Assembly (NCBI RefSeq): GCF_014207185.1
Contig: NZ_JACHCP010000001.1
Span: 227,512-291,511 of the forward strand
Reading direction: 5' to 3'
DNA from: Rhodanobacter sp. A1T4
Lineage (GTDB): Bacteria; Pseudomonadota; Gammaproteobacteria; Xanthomonadales; Rhodanobacteraceae
DNA length: 64,000 nucleotides
Below the pieces are notes generated by a model. That model had not been told where the DNA came from. It worked only from the letters and a program-made list of their open reading frames with translations, and made no database searches. Positions 30,929 through 37,258 of the stretch are shown piece by piece (position 1 is the first letter of the stretch; each line of letters begins with the position of its first letter). Position numbers and translations under genes: made by a program.

Positions 30929-32029
30929 ATGACCGACAAGACCGTACTCAATGCCACCCATCGTTCGCTCGGCGCGCGCATGGTCGACTTCGGCGGTTGG
31001 GACATGCCGATCAATTACGGCTCGCAGATCGAGGAGCACCACGCCGTGCGGCGCGACGCTGGCATGTTCGATGTGTCGCATATGACGGTGATCGATCTTC
31101 AGGGCGCGCGCACCCGTGAATTTTTGCGCCACCTGCTGGCCAACAGCGTGGACAAGCTCAAGGTCACCGGCAAGGCGCTCTACTCGTGCATGCTCAACGA
31201 GCGCGGTGGCGTCATCGACGATCTGATCGTGTACTTCTTTGACGAGGCGCACTTCCGGCTGGTGGTTAACGCCGCCACTCGCGCCAAGGATATCGCCTGG
31301 CTCGAGCAGCAGGCCAAGGCATTCGAAGTCGAGGTGAAAGAGCGTCCCGAGTTCGCGATGATTGCGGTGCAGGGTCCGAACGCGCGCGCGAAGGTGTTGG
31401 GTCTGCTGAACGAAAACGATCGCCCGCGCATCGAAAAGCTCGGCAAGTTCTCATCGGCCGCGGCGCAGGGTCCGCATGGCATGCCGCTATTTATCGCACG
31501 CACGGGCTACACCGGCGAAGATGGGTTCGAGATCATCGTGCCAACCGAGCATGCCGTCGCGTTGTGGGAGGCGCTCGCCGCCGCCGGCGTCGCTCCAGCG
31601 GGACTGGGTGCGCGTGACACACTGCGGCTCGAAGCCGGCATGAATCTTTATGGCCAGGATATGGACGAGGATGTCTTGCCATGGGAGGCCAACCTTGCCT
31701 GGACCATCTCGCTGGACGAGGGTCGCAATTTCATCGGCCGAGCGGCGCTTGAACTGCAGAAAGCGGCTGGTGTGCCACGAGTGATGGTCGGCATGGTGCT
31801 GGATGACAAGGGTGTTTTGCGTCACGGCCAGAAAGTGCTCACCGCCAATGGCGAGGGCGAGATACTTTCCGGCAGCTTTTCGCCGACGCTCAACAAGGCC
31901 GTGGCATTTGCCCGTATTCCGGCCGGTGCACCTGGCGACGTGCGAGTGGACATCCGCGGTCGCGAGGTGCCGGTTCGACTGGTGAAGTATCCATTTGTGC
32001 GCGACGGCAAGCCTTGCGAGGGCATCTGA
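30929..32029 (+). CDS. gcvT: Aminomethyltransferase (glycine cleavage T protein)
   Basis: GcvT (366 residues) takes the aminomethyl group from lipoyl-GcvH and passes it to tetrahydrofolate, releasing ammonia. It starts [27 protein letters not shown], with [34 protein letters not shown] and [14 protein letters not shown], all strongly conserved. ATG 30929 gives the family N-terminus; upstream in-frame starts at 30839 and 30899 would add unconserved sequence. gcvH follows after 101 bp. gcvP is not in the window. Confidence 0.97.
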   Translation: MTDKTVLNATHRSLGARMVDFGGWDMPINYGSQIEEHHAVRRDAGMFDVSHMTVIDLQGARTREFLRHLLANSVDKLKVTGKALYSCMLNERGGVIDDLIVYFFDEAHFRLVVNAATRAKDIAWLEQQAKAFEVEVKERPEFAMIAVQGPNARAKVLGLLNENDRPRIEKLGKFSSAAAQGPHGMPLFIARTGYTGEDGFEIIVPTEHAVALWEALAAAGVAPAGLGARDTLRLEAGMNLYGQDMDEDVLPWEANLAWTISLDEGRNFIGRAALELQKAAGVPRVMVGMVLDDKGVLRHGQKVLTANGEGEILSGSFSPTLNKAVAFARIPAGAPGDVRVDIRGREVPVRLVKYPFVRDGKPCEGI

Positions 32030-32130
32030 AATACACATGGGCCGTGATTCAGTTGCCGTACGTTTTGCCGTGCGTCGGATGCAGCTAGAATCCCCCCATC
32101 AACCTGCTTAACCAACCACTGGACCCGATC

Positions 32131-32526
32131 ATGAGTGAGATTCCTGGCGATCTGAAATTCCTCAAGTCCCACGAGTGGGCCCGCGTCGAAGACGACGGCC
32201 TGGTTCGTGTGGGCATCTCCGACCATGCCCAGAGCCAGCTTGGCGATCTGGTGTACGTTGAACTGCCGGAGGTTGGTTCCGACGTGAAGGCCGGTACTGG
32301 TGCTGCAGTGGTGGAGTCGGTGAAGGCGGCATCGGATATCTACTCGCCGATTTCCGGGGAGATCGTCGAGATCAACGAGACGCTCAGCGACAAGCCGGAA
32401 ACCATCAACGAAGACGCTTATGGCGACGGTTGGATCTTTCTGGTCCGCCCCAGCGATCGTGCCGAACTTGATGAGCTTCTCGATGCGAATGAGTACGAAG
32501 AACTGGTCGAGAACGAAGATCACTGA
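32131..32526 (+). CDS. gcvH: Glycine cleavage system H protein
   Basis: GcvH (131 residues) is the lipoylated carrier that shuttles the aminomethyl group between GcvP and GcvT. It has [34 protein letters not shown] and the lipoyl-lysine K65 in [20 protein letters not shown] closes the domain. Length is standard. A perfect hairpin terminator begins 19 bp after the stop, marking the end of this transcription unit. Confidence 0.98.
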   Translation: MSEIPGDLKFLKSHEWARVEDDGLVRVGISDHAQSQLGDLVYVELPEVGSDVKAGTGAAVVESVKAASDIYSPISGEIVEINETLSDKPETINEDAYGDGWIFLVRPSDRAELDELLDANEYEELVENEDH

Positions 32527-32544
32527 AGCATTGGCTTCCGCGTC

Positions 32545-32582
32545 AAAACATCAACGGCCGCTTTTGCGGCCGTTGATGTTTT
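32545..32582. terminator. Strong bidirectional terminator after gcvH
   Basis: A perfect 17-bp stem (32545-32561 with 32566-32582) closes on a TTTT loop. The stem core is catcaacggccgc, flanked by AAAA on one side and TTTT on the other. This is a textbook rho-independent terminator able to act on both strands. Confidence 0.95.
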
Positions 32583-33076
32583 GAGGTGGCTGTTTTGAAG
32601 TACACGCAGAACAAAAAGTATCGTTGTGGCGAGACAGGCTCGCTGAGGTTTCGATTGCTCGATGAGGTTGCACATCAGGAGGCAAACGCGAACCTGGTCA
32701 GCGCACTTTTGCGTGGTGGACGTCGATACCGCTGCGGCATAAATCGATCATTGCAGTGACTAACGTGATGGCAGCCAGTCTTCGGTTTTTGCCTGGTGTG
32801 ACAAAGTCGGGGGCGCGATGGTCGCCTCGCGGCGGCGCCATCGAGAGACATGTTGGTCGCAGAAAAGGATATTTTTGAGGGCCTTCAAAAAATATTTTTT
32901 TGGAATTTCAGTGGTGTCCCGTTCATGTCCAGGACGTCTGGCGATTCGTCGAAAACCAGTGCGTTTTCATCACGCTTTTATCGGGCCATTTATTCTTCCG
33001 TAGGCATCGAATGGCTTGAAATCGTTGTGCCGCAAAGGTTTCGGGCGATTTGATATTTTAATCACGATTTTCATAT
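32583..33076. other. Long intergenic region, no supported gene
   Basis: Nearly 500 bases with small open frames only (for example 32818-33003, 61 codons) that lack ribosome sites and motifs. GC content drops towards its right half. An imperfect AT-rich hairpin lies at 32879-32905 (atatttttga, a short loop, then tcaaaaaatat), followed by a T-run, and could act as a terminator or small-RNA end. Nothing else could be supported. Confidence 0.5.
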
Positions 33077-33092
33077 AGACGTCTAGAAGTCC
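33077..33092. promoter_or_regulatory. Putative tandem met box (MetJ operator)
   Basis: The octamer AGACGTCT at 33077-33084 is a perfect match to the enterobacterial MetJ met-box consensus. It is directly abutted by AGAAGTCC at 33085-33092 (6 of 8 matches). MetJ binds as adjacent dimers to two or more such abutting octamers (family knowledge). The site lies 156 bases upstream of the start codon of a gene whose N-terminal domain is MetJ, as expected for autoregulation. The flanking octamers match poorly (3 of 8), so this is a two-box site at most. Confidence 0.6.
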
Positions 33093-33163
33093 ATGTATTT
33101 TACCAGTCATGGTCGCAAAAGCCTTGCTGTAGCAGGATTTCAGGGGGTTCCGAAAAGGGTGAA

Positions 33164-33219
33164 GTCAATTGATTTCATGGTTAAAATCAATTGACAGTTG
33201 AAATCTTCAGGGATAGCTT
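33164..33219 (+). promoter_or_regulatory. Promoter with paired-palindrome operator upstream of MetJ-H1 fusion gene
   Basis: A consensus -35 TTGACA (33191-33196) stands 17 bp before a weak -10 TAGCTT (33214-33219), about 28 bases before the start codon. A perfect 12-bp inverted repeat, gtcaattgattt (33164-33175) and aaatcaattgac (33184-33195), overlaps the -35. Each arm holds the self-palindrome TCAATTGA (33165-33172 and 33187-33194), with centres 22 bp apart, near two helical turns, as expected for two dimers on one DNA face. The binding protein is unknown; the site is unrelated to the met box. Confidence 0.55.
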
Positions 33220-33247
33220 TCGCAACAGATCACGGGGAATGTGCGTT

Positions 33248-33751
33248 ATGGCAACAGCAAAATTCATTAAGCCGTATGTCGAGCACGGTGAAAAGGCAAA
33301 CGCGGTACGCAAGATCACTGTCTCGATTCCGCTGCATGTTTTGCGGCGGCTTTCCGATTTGCGTACGCACCGTCAAGTGAACAACCTTAGGCACGCTACC
33401 AACAGCGACTTGTTGGTTGAAGCGTTCCTGCACGCTTTTACTGGGCAACCACTGCCAACTGATGAGGAGCTGAGACGAACTATGGCCACTGCCAAGAAAA
33501 CCACCGCAAAGAAACCGGCCGCCAAAAAGGCTGCTAAAAAATCCACCGTAAAGAAAGTTGCCGTCAAGAAGACTGCAGTCAAGAAAGCTGCAGTGAAAAA
33601 GGTTGCCGCCAAGAAGCCGGCCGCCAAGAAAGTTGCCGCCAAGAAGCCGGCAGCCAAGAAAGCTGTGAAGAAGGCTGCCGCCAAGAAGCCGGCCGCCAAG
33701 AAAGCTGCACCGGCCAAGGTGGTAAAAGCCACCAAGACCTCCAAGAAGTAA
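33248..33751 (+). CDS. MetJ methionine-repressor domain fused to lysine-rich histone-H1-like tail
   Basis: A 167-residue protein with two clearly different parts. Residues 1-77 are a MetJ ribbon-helix-helix domain: [21 protein letters not shown] supplies the DNA-reading strand (K22 and T24 match E. coli K23 and T25). [19 protein letters not shown] and [11 protein letters not shown] are near-identical to enterobacterial MetJ. From residue 79 ([16 protein letters not shown]) the native MetJ C-terminus is replaced by about 89 residues of xxxKK pentads, with some 35 lysines and no acids, like bacterial H1/AlgP-type DNA-binding tails. GGGGAA precedes ATG 33248; the frame to 33191 lies inside the promoter. 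An internal ATG at 33482 opens the tail exactly. It probably binds DNA both specifically and non-specifically. SAM dependence is unproven. Confidence 0.85.
   Translation: MATAKFIKPYVEHGEKANAVRKITVSIPLHVLRRLSDLRTHRQVNNLRHATNSDLLVEAFLHAFTGQPLPTDEELRRTMATAKKTTAKKPAAKKAAKKSTVKKVAVKKTAVKKAAVKKVAAKKPAAKKVAAKKPAAKKAVKKAAAKKPAAKKAAPAKVVKATKTSKK
33602..33661 (+). repeat. 30-bp tandem duplication inside the KK-repeat tail
   Basis: Bases 33602-33631 and 33632-33661 differ at only one position (gccggccgcc versus gccggcagcc). Each codes for [10 protein letters not shown]. The whole tail is a looser 15-bp (five-codon) repeat, so copy-number change by slippage is likely between strains. Confidence 0.85.
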
Positions 33752-33794
33752 GCAACGCTCTACGTACATCAATAAAACTAGGTAATCGAGACTT

Positions 33795-33859
33795 CTCTCC
33801 CTGCGGTGCCCAGCGCAGGGAGAGCACTTCGAAAATATTCGTCCCGGCTTGCCGGGACG
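33795..33859. terminator. Two hairpins after the fusion gene, possible terminator
   Basis: The first is a perfect 11-bp stem, ctctccctgcg (33795-33805) with cgcagggagag (33814-33824). The second is cgtcccgg (33840-33847) with ccgggacg (33852-33859), followed by the T-rich cttcgtttc. Neither has a strong U-tract, but together they probably end the fusion transcript. Confidence 0.5.
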
Positions 33860-34141
33860 CTTCGTTTCTGGGGTTTGCAAAGTCGCCGACGCAGCAGCTC
33901 TTGGCTTCCTGGCCAGCTGCTTGCTTCGATTCTGGCGGATTTTGCATGGCACGGCTGGAGCCGAATCTTCTTGCGGGCCTTGGCGTCAATTCTCCCGATA
34001 CGCCCCCATCGTTCACGCGATTTGCCGTGCTGCATCATTAGGAGTTACCTTTCACACATCCGCGCCGTGATCAGTCAGGGGGCTGCTCGCTCCTACAGGG
34101 GGAAAAAGCGCGGGTATCTAGTCGATACTCAGCGAGAGACC
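33860..34141. other. Intergenic region before tonB-like gene
   Basis: About 280 bases with no supported gene. The tonB frame stays open leftward to 33806, but that stretch has no conserved content and runs through the second hairpin, so I do not treat it as coding. The promoter of the tonB-like gene probably lies here; no convincing -35/-10 pair was identified. Confidence 0.45.
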
Positions 34142-35188
34142 ATGGATACCCGAAACTTACTCGATAAGCGTCATCGTGCGCGTGGGGCTGCCAAGCCTCT
34201 GGTCGTTGCCATCATTGTCGTGCTCGCCGTGTTGGTAATCGGTGCATGGTTTCTGATCATCAAGCCGCATCAGGAAATGATGCTGGAAGATGCGGGTGGT
34301 CATCCATCGGGACCCGCATCGGCTTCCACGGGTAAGACACCGCCGCCGCCGGCCGACGTCGCATCAATGGACGTTAACCAGCTGCTTGGCGAAGCGCGCA
34401 AGGCGATCAACGAGCAGCGTTATCTGGCGCCGGCAGGAAACAATGCCTTCGAATTTTATCTAAGAGTGCTGCAAAAGCAGCCGAACAATCAGGTGGCTTC
34501 GGACGCACTGCGCGAGACCTTCCCGTATGCCGCCACATCGGCAGAGCAGGTCATCAACGCGCGCGACTTCGACGAGTCGCAGCGACAGATCGATCTGTTG
34601 GCCAAAGCTGACCCAGCGAACTTCACGCTGACCATCCTGCGTTCCAAGCTTGATGCCCAGCGCAAATTGCTGGACAAGCAACAGCAGCAGGTGGTGGACC
34701 AGCAGAAGGCTCAGCAGTTGGCGGCGCAGAAAGCCGCGTCGGAAAAGGCCGAAGCCGACAAACTCGCGGAGCAGCAGAAGATTCAGGCAGCCGAAGCCGC
34801 ACAGCTGAAGGCACGGCAAGCTCGCGCAACGCCACCGCCCACCCAGCAGGTTGCAGCAGTAAAGCCTGCGACTGATGATGCCGGCGATAGCGCTGGGACC
34901 GGGACCGGCAATAGCGGGAAAAACAGCGAGGCTATTTTGGTGAAAGGCGCCGAGCCGATCTATCCGCAGAGCGCTCTACGTGGGCATCAGGGCGGTTGGG
35001 CGATCGTGGCATTCACCATCGATCCCAACGGCCGCACGAGCGATATTCATGTAACAAGCTCGCAACCCAAGCGGGTATTCGATCGTGCCGCCATAGATGC
35101 GGTCGCGCACTATCGTTTTACTCCGGCAATGAAAAATGGCGAAGCGGTTCCGAGTACGCGAGAGCAGAGAATCGAGTTCAATCTCTGA
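34142..35188 (+). CDS. TonB-like energy-transducing protein
   Basis: A 348-residue protein with a cytoplasmic N-terminus, one membrane helix near residues 20-42 (VVAIIVVLAVLVIGAWFLII) and a periplasmic region. It has a helical middle (about 75-180), a Gln/Ala/Lys-rich coiled coil (about 180-230) and a TonB C-terminal domain: EPIYPQSALRGHQGGWAIVAF, ending DAVAHYRFTPAMKNGE. Such proteins couple proton-motive force to outer-membrane transporters, or act in envelope regulation when extended like this one. No exbB or exbD is adjacent. ATG 34142 follows a GAGAGA ribosome site. A strong terminator follows 22 bp after the stop. Confidence 0.82.
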   Translation: MDTRNLLDKRHRARGAAKPLVVAIIVVLAVLVIGAWFLIIKPHQEMMLEDAGGHPSGPASASTGKTPPPPADVASMDVNQLLGEARKAINEQRYLAPAGNNAFEFYLRVLQKQPNNQVASDALRETFPYAATSAEQVINARDFDESQRQIDLLAKADPANFTLTILRSKLDAQRKLLDKQQQQVVDQQKAQQLAAQKAASEKAEADKLAEQQKIQAAEAAQLKARQARATPPPTQQVAAVKPATDDAGDSAGTGTGNSGKNSEAILVKGAEPIYPQSALRGHQGGWAIVAFTIDPNGRTSDIHVTSSQPKRVFDRAAIDAVAHYRFTPAMKNGEAVPSTREQRIEFNL

Positions 35189-35210
35189 CAGAAGATTCAC
35201 ACGTGGAAAT

Positions 35211-35242
35211 AAAAAACGGCGCAGATAGGCGCCGTTTTTTTT
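35211..35242. terminator. Bidirectional terminator between tonB-like and serine hydrolase genes
   Basis: A perfect 12-bp stem, aaaaaacggcgc (35211-35222) with gcgccgtttttt (35229-35240), closes on the loop agatag and continues into extra T residues. It serves both convergent genes. Confidence 0.95.
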
Positions 35243-35260
35243 ACTGAGCCAGTCATCTAA

Positions 35261-36550
35261 TTAGTCATGTTCACGTGTCGTGCGAGGTTTGCTTTTCTTG
35301 TGTGGTGTAGCAGCTGCGGGTGCAGTGCTACCTTCGATCCCGGCCCAGTCGACGTGGGGCAAGCCGAGTAGACCATCGAACACCATGGGCATCAACCCGC
35401 TGGGGACCGGGCCGGTCGAGTTCCACAGAGTGACGACGCCGGCGTGATACTTCGGGAAAAAGCCGATCATTGTGCGATAGCCGGCGACCGCGCCTGCGTG
35501 GTAAATCAGCGTTTCGCCGGCGTAGTTGTAGACGCGCCAGCCGAGGGCATAGTCGGCCGACTTCAGGCGTGCACTGCGCCAAGGTGTGGCACGCAGTTCG
35601 GTGGGCGTGGTGACGCCGGGTGTATGCAGTACATCGAGCATGGATTGAGGAAGGACGTCCGGACGTCCACCCATCTGCGCGATCAACCATTTTTCCATGT
35701 CACGCAGGCTGGCATTTACGCCGGCGGCTGGTGCTACGCGGTAGTAGGTTTCGGTCGGCTCGAACGGTATCCAGCCATGGGCCGACGGCCGATGTGGACG
35801 CGCCCAGCTCTCGCTCGATTCCAGCGCCGCCAGGCCGTAGCTCGCCGTCGTCATGCCAAGCGGATAGAAGATGCGCTTGTCCACCAGCCGGTAGAAAAAG
35901 TCGCCGGTGCGCGCCAGGACGACGTCGCCGATCATGCCGAAGGCCACGTTCTGGTAGCCGTAGCACTGGCCCACGCCGCAGGCCATGTCGACTTCGTCCA
36001 GCTTGCGCACCAGTTCTTCGTAGGGGATCTCGCCTTCAAGCATATTGTCGTAGGTGTTGCGCGGCAGACCGAGACGCTGCCCGAGAATGTCGCTGACCGT
36101 CGCTGTTGCGCCAGCCTGTGCATCCTTGAGCTTGAAGTACGGCAGCACGTCCACCAGCTTGGTATCCCAACTCAGCTTGCCGTCCTGCACCAGCAAACCG
36201 GCAAGCGCGGTGGCAAAGGCCTTGGACAGTGAGGCAAGTCGGAATACGGTATCGGGCGTGATCGGCTTTTGTGTCGACGCATCGGCGTAGCCGACAGTGC
36301 GTTCGAAAGCCACCTTGTTGTCGATCACTACCGCCGTCGCCAGGCCGGCAACGGCATGACGCTCGGCGAGCTGATCGAGCCAACGCTGGTAGTCGGCCAG
36401 GGTGTCCTTGACTCGTGCCGACGGCAGGGCCTGTTCCGTGGCAGCAGGCGTTGGCGATTTTGGAGCTGCAACTGGGGGCTTGGCGTAAATCACGGGACTG
36501 GCCACTCCGAGTGCGCCCGCGATCAGCAAAAAACACTTCTTGAACTGCAT
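35261..36550 (-). CDS. Exported serine hydrolase of the class C beta-lactamase family
   Basis: A 429-residue protein with a signal peptide (MQFKKCFLLIAGALGVASPVIYA). The penicillin-binding fold shows S107-x-x-K110 (SLSK), the Tyr motif YGYQN (Y-x-N) and HAG in the place of the KTG box, as in esterase/peptidase members of the family. Proteins of this branch are usually D-aminopeptidase- or esterase-like rather than resistance enzymes, so antibiotic hydrolysis should not be assumed. Start ATG 36550 gives the signal peptide directly; the longer frame to 36619 is not needed. It is divergent from the lemA-type gene with only 55 bp between starts. Confidence 0.85.
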   Translation of the reverse strand: MQFKKCFLLIAGALGVASPVIYAKPPVAAPKSPTPAATEQALPSARVKDTLADYQRWLDQLAERHAVAGLATAVVIDNKVAFERTVGYADASTQKPITPDTVFRLASLSKAFATALAGLLVQDGKLSWDTKLVDVLPYFKLKDAQAGATATVSDILGQRLGLPRNTYDNMLEGEIPYEELVRKLDEVDMACGVGQCYGYQNVAFGMIGDVVLARTGDFFYRLVDKRIFYPLGMTTASYGLAALESSESWARPHRPSAHGWIPFEPTETYYRVAPAAGVNASLRDMEKWLIAQMGGRPDVLPQSMLDVLHTPGVTTPTELRATPWRSARLKSADYALGWRVYNYAGETLIYHAGAVAGYRTMIGFFPKYHAGVVTLWNSTGPVPSGLMPMVFDGLLGLPHVDWAGIEGSTAPAAATPHKKSKPRTTREHD

Positions 36551-36605
36551 GGTAGTCTGACGTGGTTCCGGCGTGGGGATGCGCCACAAAGTGGGGAGTA
36601 TGTCG

Positions 36606-37193
36606 ATGGGGCTGATCATTTTTCTCGTGCTTATCGTTTTGATTGTCGTGTACTTCGTGGCGATCTACAACGGACTGGTGACATCGCGCAATGGCTACAA
36701 GAATGCCTTTGCGCAAATTGACGTGCAGTTAACCCGGCGTCACGACCTGATTCCGAATCTGGTGGAAACAGCCAAGGGTTACCTGGCGCATGAACGGGGA
36801 ACGCTGGAGGCAGTGGTGCAGGCGCGCAATGCGGCAGTGAGCGGGCTGGCTGGTGCCAAGGCCAACCCCGGCGATCCAGCTGCGATGCAGCAATTATCCG
36901 GCAGCGAAAACGCTTTGACCCAAAGTCTGGGTCGTTTGTTCGCGCTCAGCGAGGCGTACCCGGATTTGAAGGCCAACCAGACGATGATGCAGCTCTCCGA
37001 AGAGCTCACCTCCACCGAGAATCGTGTCGCTTTCGCGCGTCAGGCTTATAACGATTCGGTGTTGACCTACAACAACAAGCGCGAGGTGTTTCCCAGCTCG
37101 TTTGTGGCGAACAGTTTCAACTTTGCCGCGGCCGAGCCGCTGAAGGTCGAGGATCCGGCCGTGCGCGACGTGCCGAAGGTTTCCTTCACCTGA
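36606..37193 (+). CDS. LemA family protein
   Basis: A 195-residue protein with an N-terminal membrane helix (GLIIFLVLIVLIVVYFVAIYN) followed by a helical domain with the family blocks RNGYKNAFAQIDVQLTRRHDLIPNLVE, EAYPDLKANQTMMQL, LTSTENRVAFARQAYND and FAAAEPLKVEDP. LemA proteins are membrane-anchored and of unclear biochemical role, and often lie next to M48 proteases or TPM-domain proteins. GGGGAG at 36593-36598 fits ATG 36606 best, with 7 bp spacing. The M48 gene follows after 65 bp and probably forms an operon with it. Confidence 0.9.
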   Translation: MGLIIFLVLIVLIVVYFVAIYNGLVTSRNGYKNAFAQIDVQLTRRHDLIPNLVETAKGYLAHERGTLEAVVQARNAAVSGLAGAKANPGDPAAMQQLSGSENALTQSLGRLFALSEAYPDLKANQTMMQLSEELTSTENRVAFARQAYNDSVLTYNNKREVFPSSFVANSFNFAAAEPLKVEDPAVRDVPKVSFT

Positions 37194-37258
37194 TAGCCGA
37201 TACCGGCGAGATGTGAGTCACGATAGATTTTCGCGCCAGGTATTTCGCGGGAGACACG

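Noticed and set aside
33230..33952. Long - strand open frame (240 codons) opposite the MetJ-H1 gene, Gly/Leu-rich
   Set aside because: It is the mirror of the AAG/GCC-rich repeat region and has no motif; the + strand MetJ domain is unmistakable.
33806..34141. N-terminal extension of the TonB-like gene
   Set aside because: The frame is open, but the sequence passes through a hairpin and has no conserved content; the membrane helix follows normally after ATG 34142.
35261..36550. Antibiotic-resistance beta-lactamase
   Set aside because: The KTG box is replaced by HAG and the sequence fits the broad serine hydrolase group; there is no support for drug hydrolysis.
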